Source of the DNA: Streptomyces sp. col6
Lineage (GTDB): Bacteria > Actinomycetota > Actinomycetes > Streptomycetales > Streptomycetaceae
Assembly (NCBI RefSeq): GCF_008042035.1
Contig: NZ_RDBL01000029.1
Span: forward strand, 781,682 to 845,681
Length of the DNA stretch: 64,000 bases
Direction of reading: 5' to 3'
Below the pieces are notes generated by a model that saw nothing but the letters and a program-made list of their open reading frames with translations, ran no database searches and had not been told where the DNA came from. Made by a program: the position numbers and the translations under genes. Numbering within the stretch: the stretch's first letter is position 1; each line of letters starts with the position of its first letter. Of the stretch, positions 17,618 to 26,759 are shown piece after piece.

Positions 17618-17633
17618 GGCGCGCGAGCGCGCC
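17618..17633 (-). terminator. Compact hairpin downstream of the MFS gene
   Basis: GGCGCGC-GA-GCGCGCC is a perfect palindrome 28 bp past the MFS stop on the minus strand. It has no T-run, as is usual in Streptomyces. It could end the MFS transcript before the HypE-like gene. Confidence 0.4.
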
Positions 17634-17661
17634 TACCCGTGTTGTGGGCTAGGGGGACTAC

Positions 17662-19086
17662 TTAGGGGCGGTCGTACGCGCGCAGCAGGAGGACCGCCGC
17701 GACGGCGGCCAGCGCCGGGAGCGCGCCGAAGCCGGCCAGGATGCCGACGCGGGCCGTGAGGGACTGTGCGGCGGCGTCGCCGGTGCCGGAGGAGACATAG
17801 CCGGTGAGCTGGAGGACCAGTCCGTAGAGGAACGGGCCGACGGCCACGCCCAGGCCCTCCGCCGTCGTGAACACCCCGGAGAGCACGCCCCCTTGGCGGC
17901 GGCCGGTCCGGGCCGTGTCCCGCGCGACGCAGTCCGGCAGCATCGCGTACAGGAAGAGCAGCTGGCCCGCGTGGCCGGTGCCGGCCAGGGCCATCGTGAC
18001 CAGGACCGCGCCCTGCGGCAGCACCGGCGAGGCCAGGAAGAGCAGACAGCCGGCGATGAACAGCGCGGAGGCCAGGGCGTATCCGCGCGGGCCGCGCAGC
18101 CGGGACCACAGCGGCATGGTCAGCAGGTTCGGCGCGACGAACGCGGCCACCAGCGGGCCGACCCCGGAGGAGTCGTGCAGGACGTGGTCGGCGAAGTACG
18201 GGGCGCCCGCGAGGAGTACGCCGGTGGCGACGGACTGGAGGACCACGCAGCGCAGCAGTGCCATGAACGGCGGATTGGCGCGCGCGGCGGCGAACTGCTC
18301 GCGCAGGGTGGGCTGCGACGCGACGACGGGTGCGGTGCTCCGGCCCGTACGGGACGTGGCGTCCGGCGTACCGGCTCCGGCTCTCCCCGTACGGGTCCCC
18401 GCCCACGCCGGAGCGCTCCCGGTGTCCCCCCTACGGGTCCCCGCGCACACCCACACCGCCCCCGTCGCGACCACCACCGCGCCGAACACCCCGGCGTACC
18501 GGTGTCCCGCCAGGCCGCCGCCGCCCGCGTCCACCAGGGCGGGTGCCGCCGCCCCCGTCACCAGGGCCGCCACGCCGATCACCGCGACCCGGCCCGCGAC
18601 CAGGCGCATCCGGTCCTCCTCGCGGTCCGCGAGTTCGGCGGGCATGGCGACGTACGGGACCTGGAAGAAGGCGAAGGCGGTCGCGGTGAGGAGGTAGCCG
18701 GCGGCGGTGAACCAGGCACCGGCCGGGCCCGGCAGCGGTCCCGCGAAGGTCAGCGCGAAGCCCAGGGCCATGACGAGCCCGCCCCACAGCACGTACGGGC
18801 GGCGGGAGCCCCAGCGGGTGCGCGTGCGGTCGCTGGCGCGGCCCACGAACGGGTTGAGGACGACGTCCCACGCCTTCGGCAGGAAGACGATCGCCCCGGC
18901 CAGCGCGGCGCCGACGCCGAGCGTGTCGGTGAGGTACGGGAGCAGGAGGAGCCCCGGCAGCGTGGTGAACGTGCCCGTGACGAGCGAGCCCGAGGCGTAG
19001 CCGAGCCGCACGCGGCGGCTCGGTCCGCCGGCGCGCGCCGGTGCGGGCGGGGCGGAACGGTCGCCGTCGGTGTCGGTGATGGCCAT
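17662..19086 (-). CDS. MFS transporter (GPH/MelB-like)
   Basis: This is a 474-residue polytopic membrane protein with about twelve hydrophobic helices. Diagnostic segments are VLNPFVGRASDRTRTRWGSRRPYVLWGG (loop 2-3 of the glycoside-pentoside-hexuronide group) and PYVAMPAELADREEDRMRL. GPH proteins are cation-coupled sugar symporters, but drug-related members exist, so the substrate is open. The ATG at 19086 has GGGAGG upstream. A strong hairpin precedes this ribosome binding site in the leader. The gene is divergent from afsA, suggesting shared control. A longer upstream frame is antisense to afsA and was not used. Confidence 0.85.
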   Translation of the reverse strand: MAITDTDGDRSAPPAPARAGGPSRRVRLGYASGSLVTGTFTTLPGLLLLPYLTDTLGVGAALAGAIVFLPKAWDVVLNPFVGRASDRTRTRWGSRRPYVLWGGLVMALGFALTFAGPLPGPAGAWFTAAGYLLTATAFAFFQVPYVAMPAELADREEDRMRLVAGRVAVIGVAALVTGAAAPALVDAGGGGLAGHRYAGVFGAVVVATGAVWVCAGTRRGDTGSAPAWAGTRTGRAGAGTPDATSRTGRSTAPVVASQPTLREQFAAARANPPFMALLRCVVLQSVATGVLLAGAPYFADHVLHDSSGVGPLVAAFVAPNLLTMPLWSRLRGPRGYALASALFIAGCLLFLASPVLPQGAVLVTMALAGTGHAGQLLFLYAMLPDCVARDTARTGRRQGGVLSGVFTTAEGLGVAVGPFLYGLVLQLTGYVSSGTGDAAAQSLTARVGILAGFGALPALAAVAAVLLLRAYDRP

Positions 19087-19106
19087 CGCGGTGCCTCCCT
19101 CGGGAA

Positions 19107-19146
19107 AGCCCCGCCGAGGGCGCGGGGGATGTCCCTCGGCGGGGCT
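19107..19146 (-). promoter_or_regulatory. 14-bp perfect leader hairpin upstream of the MFS gene
   Basis: AGCCCCGCCGAGGG (19107-19120) and its exact complement (19133-19146) flank a 12-nt loop. The hairpin lies 20 bp upstream of the MFS start on its mRNA strand, close to the GGGAGG ribosome binding site. It may control translation, attenuate readthrough, or terminate. Confidence 0.5.
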
Positions 19147-19299
19147 GTCGGGGCACAGCATCGCGCCCCGCCCATGGGCGCCGCTTAAGCCCCGCTCCCC
19201 TGCCGAACGCACCTTCCTGCCATGCACTTTGTGGCCATCGGCGACGGGTGGCCGGGGCTTGTCAGGGACTCCACCATGTGCTGAGAGAAGGGGAGGGAC

Positions 19300-20334
19300 A
19301 TGACAGTCGACAACCGCATGACCTCGGCTCCCGCCATCCACGGACGTGCGACAGCGGCTGCGGGGAACGCGGGGGCCGCCCAGCACCTGATCCACCGCCC
19401 GGCCGCCCGGTCGTCCTACACCCTGGACGCGCCGAGCCTGGGTGAGGAGCACTTCACCCTCGTCGGCGACACCCCCGTGGCCCATCCGCTCTTCAACGAC
19501 GGCCCCGGTCGCTTCCACGACCTCCAGATCGCCACCGCCGGTGTGCGGGACGTCGGCGAACTCGTCGGCCACCGCTACTTCGGCGTGCCCGGGGAACGTC
19601 CCGGCCTCTTCTACCGCTTCTCCCTCGACCTCACCGACCTCTCCGCCTGGCGCACGGACCCGGCGGGCGGCCGGGGCGTGGTCATGGAGACACGGATCAG
19701 GGCCCGGCCCGCCAACGTGGTCGCCGAAGTCCCGCGCGGGCTCGACTTCCATCTCGACGTACGGATCGACGGGCGGCCGTGCGGGACCGGGGCGGCCGGG
19801 ATGGTCTTCCTGATGCCGAAGCTGTACCGCAAGCACGTCGCGCACGCCCGGCAGGCGATGCGCGCCGTGCCCGAGCTGAACGACGCCCCCGACGCCCCGC
19901 CGCGCCCGGCCGGTGCCGCCGAAGTCGGCCGGTCCGCCGGGGAGAACGTGGTGATCAGCGAGCCCGTGGACGCCTCGCGCGGCCGGATCAGCACCTGGGT
20001 GCTGTCCGCGCCGGTCAGCCCGGTCTTCGACGTCACGGACGGGCGCCAGGAGGGCCAGTTCTCCGGGCTCCACCTGCTGGAGGCGCTGCGCCAGAGCTCG
20101 CTGCTCACCGCCGGCCGCGCGCACGGTCTGGACCCGGAGCGCAGCACCCTCGGCGCCTGCCAGGTGCACCTCCGGGGGCAGGCGGAACGCGCGCTGCCGC
20201 TGCGCTGCGTGGCGGTGGCCGGGCCGCTGGACCGGGATGCCGAGGGGCGGCCCTCGGTGCCGGTGACCCTGACGCTGACCCAGCAGCGGTGGGCGGTCGC
20301 CGAGGCCCGCACCTGCGTGGTCCAGGACTACTGA
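19300..20334 (+). CDS. AfsA-family gamma-butyrolactone biosynthesis protein
   Basis: This is a 344-residue protein with two AfsA hotdog-like repeats. The first is centred on HPLFNDGPGRFHDLQIA and DFHLDVRIDG, and the second on the VFDVTDGRQEGQFSGLHLLEALRQ region. AfsA condenses a beta-ketoacyl-ACP with dihydroxyacetone phosphate in the first committed step to A-factor-type signals. The ATG at 19300 has GGGGAGGG upstream. The SARP gene starts 3 bp after its stop, so signal synthesis and activator are probably cotranscribed. No ArpA-type TetR receptor is present in the window. Confidence 0.9.
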   Translation: MTVDNRMTSAPAIHGRATAAAGNAGAAQHLIHRPAARSSYTLDAPSLGEEHFTLVGDTPVAHPLFNDGPGRFHDLQIATAGVRDVGELVGHRYFGVPGERPGLFYRFSLDLTDLSAWRTDPAGGRGVVMETRIRARPANVVAEVPRGLDFHLDVRIDGRPCGTGAAGMVFLMPKLYRKHVAHARQAMRAVPELNDAPDAPPRPAGAAEVGRSAGENVVISEPVDASRGRISTWVLSAPVSPVFDVTDGRQEGQFSGLHLLEALRQSSLLTAGRAHGLDPERSTLGACQVHLRGQAERALPLRCVAVAGPLDRDAEGRPSVPVTLTLTQQRWAVAEARTCVVQDY

Positions 20335-20337
20335 GCG

Positions 20338-22791
20338 ATGGGCGCGGTGCGTTTCGGCATCCTGGGACCCCTGGAGGTCAGCGGCGGTGCGCCGGCGGCC
20401 GCCAAGCTGCGGGGTGTCCTCGGGACGCTGCTGGTCCGCGCGAACGAGGTCGTGTCCGTGGACAGCCTCATCGACGAGCTGTGGCCCGACTCCCCGCCGC
20501 GCACCGCCGCCACCACCCTCCAGGTGTACGTGTCCCACCTGCGCAAGGCCCTGCGCACCGCCGGCCCGCACCACGACGCCGAGACGCTACTCACCCGCCG
20601 TCCCGGCTACCTGGCGCGGGTCACCCCGGACGAGCTCGACAGCACCGCCTTCCTCGATCTGTCCCGGCGCGGCCACCTGGCCCTGCACGACGGCGACTTC
20701 GCGGGGGCGGCCGACCTCCAGCGCCGGGCCCTCGCCCTGTGGCGGGGGCCGCTGCTCTCGGACATCCCGCACGGGCCGCTCCTGGAGGGCGCCGCCGTCC
20801 GCATGGACGAGGCCCGCACCACGGCGCTCGACGAGCGGGTCCGGGCCGAGCTGCACCTCGGCATGCACCGCCAACTCGTCCCCGAACTGCACGAACTGGC
20901 GGCGGAGTACCCGCTGCGCGAGGAGTTCCACGCGCATCTGATGGTGGCGCTCTACCGGTGCGGGCGGCAGGCCGAGGCGCTGCGCGTCTTCACGCTGCTG
21001 CGGCAGACCCTGGTGGACGAGCTGGGCATCGAACCGGGTCCGAGGTCCCGCCGGCTCCAACGGCTCATCCTGGCGGGCGATCCGGACCTGGCCCGCCCCG
21101 GACCGGACGGGCGCCCGGCGGCCGGCCGTGCGGGCAGTGGCGCCGGCACCGCGCTGCCCGCCCCCGACCCGTCGTTCGTGGGCCGTACGGAGGAACTCGC
21201 CGCGCTGGAGCGCCTGTTGCGTACGGCCTCCGGCGGCGATGTCGTCGCCGTGACGGGGATGCCCGGCGCCGGGAAGACGGCCCTGGCCGTCGAGGCCGCG
21301 CACCGGGCCGCCGACGCGTTCCCCGGCGGACTGCGCCTGCTGGACCCGCGCGGCGGCGGAGGTCCACCACACCCCGCCCCCGCGCGCGCAACCCTGCTGA
21401 TCGTGGACGGTGTGGCCTCCGAGGCCGAGGTACGGCCGCTGCTGCCGCTCGGCTACACCCTGCTGCTCACCGCGCGCCGGGTGCCGGCCGGGCTGCCGGG
21501 GCTGCGGACCGTGCTCCTCGGGCCGTGGCGCCCGGCGGAGACCCGGCAGCTGACCCGGCTGTTCGACGGCCACGGTGAGGGCCACCGGCCGACCGCCGAC
21601 GAGACCGGGGAGATCGCCGGCCTGTGCGGGCGGCTGCCGCTCGCCGTGCGGGCCGCCGCCGCCCAGCTCGCGGCCCGGCCGCACTGGACGCCCGCCACCC
21701 TCGCCGCCCGGCTGCGCGCGGAGGACGGCCGGCTCGACGCGCTGCGCACCGGTGACATGGACGTACGGGCCCGGCTGCTGACCGCGTACGTGGACTGCGA
21801 CGACGGGCGGCGCCGGCAGTTCCGGCTGCTGTCCCTGCTGCCGCCGGGCCCCTTCGACGCCGCGCGGGCCGCCGCCGCCCTGGGCACCGGTGAGGCACGG
21901 GCGCTCGCCGCGCTCGAAGGGCTGGCCGACGAACGGCTGGTGGAGGCGGACCGGGGCGCGTGGCGGCTGCCCGAGCTGCTGCGGCTCCTCGCCGCCGAAC
22001 GGCTGGCCGCCGAGGAGGACCCGCAGACCGTGCGGGCCGCCGTCCGGCGCGTGTGCCTGGCGTACCTGCCGGGCGCGGCGGGGCCCCGGCGCGCGGCGGA
22101 CCCGGACGCTCCGGCGCTCGCCCGGCTGGCCCGGTCCGCGTACCACGCCGGACTGTGGGAGCCGGCCGTACGGCTGACGGACGGCCTCGCCGGGTGCGCG
22201 CGGCCCGACCCGGAGGCCGAGGAGGCGTGCTACGCCCTGGCCCTGGACGCCGCGCGGCGCTGCGCGGACCGCCCGGCCGAGGCGCGGATGCTGCGGCTGC
22301 TCGCCGAACTCGCCGGTCGCTACCGGCGTTTCGGGCGCTCCCGGGAGCTGTTCGCGCGGGCGCTGGAGATCGCCCGGGAGTGCGGCGCCGAGGAGGAGGC
22401 GGGGCACGCACTCGTCGGACTGGCCGAGCTCCTGCTGGACGGCGGGGCGGTCGGGGACGCGGCGGAACTGCTGGAGCAGGCCCTCGCCGCGCTGACCGCC
22501 CCCGGTCACGCCCGGGGCCGTTACGAGGCGGCGCGGGCGCGGGCCCTGGTGGCGCTCGCCCAGGACGGCCCGGAGGCGGCCCGGGTCTGGTTCGCCGAGT
22601 GCCTGGCGCTGGCGGACGCGCTCGACGACCCCCGGCTGCGGATGTACGTGCGGCGCTCGCTGCGGGCGCTGGACGCGGGTGCGCCGGAGTCGGGCTTCGG
22701 TGCCGTGGAGATACGGCCGGGTCTCTGGAGGATTCATCAGGGCGGCCCGTTCGCCGGGGCGTCCCGCTCGGTGGGGGAACCATGTCGGTAA
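20338..22791 (+). CDS. AfsR/SARP-family transcriptional activator with NTPase domain
   Basis: This is an 817-residue regulator. The N-terminal OmpR-like winged helix (VRFGILGPLEV, ASVDSLIDELW-type, TLQVYVSHLRKAL) and the BTAD domain (to about 250) form the SARP DNA-binding unit. A P-loop NTPase follows with FVGRTEELAAL and Walker A GMPGAGKTAL at about residue 315. The C-terminal region is helical and TPR-like. SARPs bind tandem repeats with 11-bp spacing next to the -35 region of cluster promoters, and such an array is present at 49507-49561. It is coupled to afsA upstream and overlaps the LuxR gene downstream by 10 bp. Confidence 0.93.
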   Translation: MGAVRFGILGPLEVSGGAPAAAKLRGVLGTLLVRANEVVSVDSLIDELWPDSPPRTAATTLQVYVSHLRKALRTAGPHHDAETLLTRRPGYLARVTPDELDSTAFLDLSRRGHLALHDGDFAGAADLQRRALALWRGPLLSDIPHGPLLEGAAVRMDEARTTALDERVRAELHLGMHRQLVPELHELAAEYPLREEFHAHLMVALYRCGRQAEALRVFTLLRQTLVDELGIEPGPRSRRLQRLILAGDPDLARPGPDGRPAAGRAGSGAGTALPAPDPSFVGRTEELAALERLLRTASGGDVVAVTGMPGAGKTALAVEAAHRAADAFPGGLRLLDPRGGGGPPHPAPARATLLIVDGVASEAEVRPLLPLGYTLLLTARRVPAGLPGLRTVLLGPWRPAETRQLTRLFDGHGEGHRPTADETGEIAGLCGRLPLAVRAAAAQLAARPHWTPATLAARLRAEDGRLDALRTGDMDVRARLLTAYVDCDDGRRRQFRLLSLLPPGPFDAARAAAALGTGEARALAALEGLADERLVEADRGAWRLPELLRLLAAERLAAEEDPQTVRAAVRRVCLAYLPGAAGPRRAADPDAPALARLARSAYHAGLWEPAVRLTDGLAGCARPDPEAEEACYALALDAARRCADRPAEARMLRLLAELAGRYRRFGRSRELFARALEIARECGAEEEAGHALVGLAELLLDGGAVGDAAELLEQALAALTAPGHARGRYEAARARALVALAQDGPEAARVWFAECLALADALDDPRLRMYVRRSLRALDAGAPESGFGAVEIRPGLWRIHQGGPFAGASRSVGEPCR

Positions 22792-24992
22792 CGCTCGGCC
22801 CGGCCACGGAACCGGTCGGCAGGGAGCGGGAGTCCGCCGCCCTGCGGGAGCGCCTGCTCTCGCCCGGTGTGCGGCTGGTGACGCTGACCGGGCGGGCCGG
22901 GGTCGGCAAGACCCGCCTCGCCCGGGAGGCCGTACGGGACCTCGGCGAGGCGTTCGCCCGCGTGGAGAGCGTGGACGCGGCGGTGCCGGGCGCGCTGTCG
23001 GCGGCGGTGACGGCGCGGCGCGAGGGAGCGGCGGACGGCCGGCCCACGGGCGGCCACGAGCGGGTTCTGCTGCTGCTCGACGGCTGCGACCACGAGGCCC
23101 GGGAGCCCGCGGCGGAGGCCGCCGTGGCACTGGCCGCCGACCCGGGCGTGGTGGTCCTGGCCACCGCTGTGGAACCGCTCGGGGTCTACGGGGAACAGCT
23201 GCTGCCCCTCGGACCGCTGCCCGTGCCCGGCGAGGGCGACGGCGAGGACCCGCACGCCGTGGCGTCGGTGGCCCTGTTCGTCCGCCGGGCCCGTGACGCC
23301 GACCCGTCGTTCGCGCTGACCCTGGAGAACGGCGCGGCCGTGGCCGAGATCTGCACCCTGCTCGGCGGACTGCCCCTCGCCCTCGAACTCGCCGCCCTGC
23401 GCCTGCGGTTGCTGCCCCCGCATCTGCTGGCGGCCCGGCTGCGCGGGCGTACGACCGTCCTCGCGGGCGGACCCGTGAACGCGCCCGCCCGGCACCGCTC
23501 GCTCACCGCGCTCGCCGAGTGGAGCTGCCACGGACTGGACCCGGCGGCCCGCGCACTGCTGGGGCGGCTCGCGGTGTACGAACCGGGCTTCGGGCTCGCC
23601 GCCGCCGGGCTCGCCGAGGAGGAGGGCCTGGAACCGCTGATGGACCGGGGGCTGCTCACCGTCCTCGGCGAGGAGCGGGGCGAACTGCGGTTCGCGGTGC
23701 CCGAACCCGTACGGTCCCACGCACGTGCCCAGGCGGCGGAGACGGCGGCGGACGCGCACGCCGAGCGCTACCGGCGGCTGGTGGCCGCCGCGCTGCCGGG
23801 ACTCGCCGGCACCGGCCAGGACCGGCTGCTGCGGGAGGCGGCGGCCGAGGGCGCCAACGTGCTCGCGGCCCTGCGGCATCTGCACGAGCGGGGCGACGGC
23901 GAGGCCGCGGCGGCGATGGTGCTCGGCTGCCATCTGCCGTGGCTGGCGCAGGGGCGGCTGCGGGAGGGGCTGGAGTGGTGCGACGCGGTCGCCGACGCCG
24001 GGCCGCTCCCCGAGGCACCGCGCGCCCGGCTCGCCGATCTGTCCGGGGTGTTCGCGCTGGCCCTGGGCGACCCGCAGGAGGCCGTACGCCGTCACCGGCG
24101 GGCCCTCGCCCTGGGCAAGAGCGTCGGCGACCGGCGGCAGAACGCCCTCGCCTCCCTCCGGCTCGGCGCCGCCCTGCTCAGGGCCGGTGACGCGGCGGCG
24201 GCCCACAGCGTGCTGGTCACCGCGCACAGCGCGCTGTCCACGATGGGCGTGACCGGGGGCACCGCCGAGGCCGCCGTCGCGCTCGCCGCCGCCCTGCACG
24301 CCGAGGGCGACCGGCGCAAGGCGCGGGACATGCTGGTCAGGGCCGAGGAGACGTTCCGCCGCAGCCGTGACGGACGCGGGCTCGCCGGTGCGCTGCGGGC
24401 CCTGGCCGCGCTGGACCTGGAGGGCGACGAGCCGGAACCGGCCGAGACCGCGCTCAGGGAGGCGCTGCGGCTGTACGAGGCGATCGACGAGCGCACGGAA
24501 CTCCCCGGCCTGCTGGAGGAGTTCGCGCTGCTCCTGCTCCGGTCCCAGCCCGCGCAGCGCCCGCGCGCGGTCCGGCTGCTCGCGGCGGCCGACGTGCTGC
24601 GGCAGCGCACCGGCGCCGAGGTCCCCCAGGAGTGGCGCTCACAGGCCGAGCGCGCCCGTACGGAGCTGGGCGCCCGGCTCGACTGGCCCGACTTCGCGAC
24701 CGCCTGGGCGGAGGGCGTCCGGATGTCCGCGCCCACGGCGGTGGCCGAGGCACTGTCCTCGCCCGTGCCCTCGCGCCGCCCGGTCGCCGGCGCTGCGGCC
24801 GAGGCGCAGTCGCTCACCCCGCGCCAGGCCCAGGTCGCGCTCCTGGTCGCGGAGGGGCTGACCAACCGGCACATCGCGGCGCGGCTCGACATCTCCGAGT
24901 GGACCGTCGTCAACCACGTCCGCCAGGTGATGCGGCGGCTCGGGTGCACCTCGCGGGTGCAGGTCGCCGGGGCGGTGGGGCGGTGGGGATGA
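22782..24992 (+). CDS. LuxR-family regulator with N-terminal ATPase domain
   Basis: This is a 736-residue protein. The N-terminal NB-ARC-like ATPase begins VGRERESAAL, with Walker A TGRAGVGKTRLA at about residue 40 and LLLLDGCD as Walker B. A helical TPR-like middle follows. The C-terminus is a LuxR helix-turn-helix (LTPRQAQVALLVAEGL and ISEWTVVNHVRQVMRRLG). The ATG at 22782 has GGGGGAA upstream and lies inside the end of the SARP gene, giving tight coupling. The paired SARP and LuxR proteins probably form a joint control unit. The downstream AMP-ligase-like gene overlaps its stop (ATGA). Confidence 0.9.
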   Translation: MSVTLGPATEPVGRERESAALRERLLSPGVRLVTLTGRAGVGKTRLAREAVRDLGEAFARVESVDAAVPGALSAAVTARREGAADGRPTGGHERVLLLLDGCDHEAREPAAEAAVALAADPGVVVLATAVEPLGVYGEQLLPLGPLPVPGEGDGEDPHAVASVALFVRRARDADPSFALTLENGAAVAEICTLLGGLPLALELAALRLRLLPPHLLAARLRGRTTVLAGGPVNAPARHRSLTALAEWSCHGLDPAARALLGRLAVYEPGFGLAAAGLAEEEGLEPLMDRGLLTVLGEERGELRFAVPEPVRSHARAQAAETAADAHAERYRRLVAAALPGLAGTGQDRLLREAAAEGANVLAALRHLHERGDGEAAAAMVLGCHLPWLAQGRLREGLEWCDAVADAGPLPEAPRARLADLSGVFALALGDPQEAVRRHRRALALGKSVGDRRQNALASLRLGAALLRAGDAAAAHSVLVTAHSALSTMGVTGGTAEAAVALAAALHAEGDRRKARDMLVRAEETFRRSRDGRGLAGALRALAALDLEGDEPEPAETALREALRLYEAIDERTELPGLLEEFALLLLRSQPAQRPRAVRLLAAADVLRQRTGAEVPQEWRSQAERARTELGARLDWPDFATAWAEGVRMSAPTAVAEALSSPVPSRRPVAGAAAEAQSLTPRQAQVALLVAEGLTNRHIAARLDISEWTVVNHVRQVMRRLGCTSRVQVAGAVGRWG

Positions 24993-26677
24993 CCCGAGGC
25001 ACCGGCACGGCGGAGCGCCGCCTCCTGGAGCTGACCGCGCCCGACGAGGTCGTCCGGCGGTTCCGGGCGGCCGGATGGTGGCGGGAGGAGACCTTCCTCG
25101 ACGACCTGCGCCGCACGGCGGCCGGTGCTCCGCAGCGGCCCGCGATCGTCGCGGAGCGGATGCTGCGGCCGGAGGGCGAACGCCGGGTCACCGTCACCTA
25201 CGGCCAACTCGCGCTGTACGTCGAACGGTTCGCGGCGGCCCTGGCCTCGCTCGGGGTGGCGCCGGGCGACCCGGTCGCCTACCAGCTGCCCAGCTGGTGG
25301 GAGACAACCGCCCTCACCCTCGCCTGCTGGCGGGCCGGCGCGGTCGCGGTGCCCGTACTGCCGACCGTACGGGCCCATGGGCTGCGGCACATCCTGGACG
25401 GCACCCGGGCCCGGGTCTGTGTGGTCCCGGACGCCTGGGAGGGATTCCCGCACGCCGAGGCGCTGGCCGATCTCGCGCCGGGGCTGCCCTGGCTGCGGCA
25501 CCGCGTGGTGGTGGGGGACGCGGCGGCGACCGGGGCCGTCGACTTCACCGCGCACTTCGTGCGCACCCCGCACGAGCGGACCGCGGCGGGCCGCCGCCTC
25601 GCGCCGCTGCCGGGGCGCGCCGACCGGCCGGCGCTGCTGATCAGCGTGATGGGGCTGCGCGACGCGTACACCTCCGTGGTGCACTCCCCCGACACCCTGT
25701 ACGCCAACGTCTCGGCCCAGCACCACCCCGAGGGCCCGGGGCGGCGGCCCGGCGAGGTCTTCCTGTCCACCCTGCCGCTGACCTCTCTGGCCTCGCTCAT
25801 CTACACCGTGTGCTGGCCGCTCGCGGTCGGCGGCACGGGCGTCTGGCAGGACGTGTGGGACCCGGGCCGCTGCCTGGACCTGATGGCGTACGCGGGGGTC
25901 GACCAGGTGTACGCGGAGCCCGCGTACTTCGCTGAGCTGCTGACCACCCAGCGGGAGCGGCCCCGGAGCCTGGAGCGGCTGCGGCTCGTCCTGTCCGGCG
26001 GGCGCACCAGCACCCCGGAGCCGCTGGCGGCGGAGCTGCGGGAGGTGTTCGGGGTGCCGGTGCTTTCCGCGTGGGGGGCGCCGGAGCTGGGCATGGGCGC
26101 GCTGTCGGCGGCGGCCGGCGAGTCACAGTTGTTGCGGGGCCTCGAAGTACCGGCCGGGGACGGCCCGGGGCCCGTCCCGCTGCGGGTGCGCGGGCCCTCG
26201 GTGGCCCTGGCGACCTGGCGGCACGGGGAGGCGGTGCCCGTCTCGACGTGGGAGGACGGGGACGGCTGGCTGGACACGGGGGACGTCGCGACGACGGACA
26301 CCGGCGGCGGCATCCGCGTCCGGGCCCGCGCGGGGACCCGGACCGGGGCGATCTTCATGGTGCCGGTCGCGGAGGTGGAGGAGTCCCTGCTGACCCATCC
26401 CCGGGTGGGTGAGGCGGCGGTGGTCGCCTACACCGACCCGGAACACGGGGAGCTGCCGTGCGCGGTGGTGGTCCCGGTCGCGTGGGACCGGCCGCCCGGC
26501 CCGGCCGAACTGCGCGAACACCTCACCGCACGGGGCGTCGCCGAGGCGTTCCTGCCCACGCGCCTGGAGATCGTGGGCGCCCTGCCCCGCGACGAGCACG
26601 GCCGCCTGCGCCGGGACGCGCTGCGCACATGGCTGCTACGGGGACGGCCGGGGAGCCCGCGGCCGGCGCCGGAGTAG
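24989..26677 (+). CDS. AMP-ligase (ANL) superfamily protein with eroded catalytic motifs
   Basis: This is a 562-residue protein with the overall shape of an acyl-CoA synthetase or adenylation enzyme. The order runs VTYGQLALYVERFAAAL, then YQLPSWWETTALTLACWRAGAVAVPV, then GWLDTGD and VEESLLTHPRVGEAAVVAY. Core motifs are degraded. The phosphate loop, normally TSGTTGxPKG, reads ISVMGLRDAYTSVVHS. The A5 motif reads SAWGAPELG. The A10 lysine position reads DEHGRLRRD, with Arg. Adenylation activity is therefore doubtful, and a regulatory or binding role is possible. It overlaps the LuxR stop, placing it in the afsA-SARP-LuxR operon. Confidence 0.82.
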   Translation: MTRGTGTAERRLLELTAPDEVVRRFRAAGWWREETFLDDLRRTAAGAPQRPAIVAERMLRPEGERRVTVTYGQLALYVERFAAALASLGVAPGDPVAYQLPSWWETTALTLACWRAGAVAVPVLPTVRAHGLRHILDGTRARVCVVPDAWEGFPHAEALADLAPGLPWLRHRVVVGDAAATGAVDFTAHFVRTPHERTAAGRRLAPLPGRADRPALLISVMGLRDAYTSVVHSPDTLYANVSAQHHPEGPGRRPGEVFLSTLPLTSLASLIYTVCWPLAVGGTGVWQDVWDPGRCLDLMAYAGVDQVYAEPAYFAELLTTQRERPRSLERLRLVLSGGRTSTPEPLAAELREVFGVPVLSAWGAPELGMGALSAAAGESQLLRGLEVPAGDGPGPVPLRVRGPSVALATWRHGEAVPVSTWEDGDGWLDTGDVATTDTGGGIRVRARAGTRTGAIFMVPVAEVEESLLTHPRVGEAAVVAYTDPEHGELPCAVVVPVAWDRPPGPAELREHLTARGVAEAFLPTRLEIVGALPRDEHGRLRRDALRTWLLRGRPGSPRPAPE

Positions 26678-26759
26678 AGGACGCTCGCGGAACGCATACG
26701 GGCATCCGCGTAAGCGCTCGCGGGCCGCGGCCGGCACCCCCGTAACGGCGCCGACGCCG

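Noticed and set aside
20587..23130. Minus-strand 847-codon frame
   Set aside because: It is antisense to the SARP and LuxR genes, both of which have clear motifs.
26678..26759. Terminator between convergent genes
   Set aside because: The region is GC-rich but has no clean stem of useful length.
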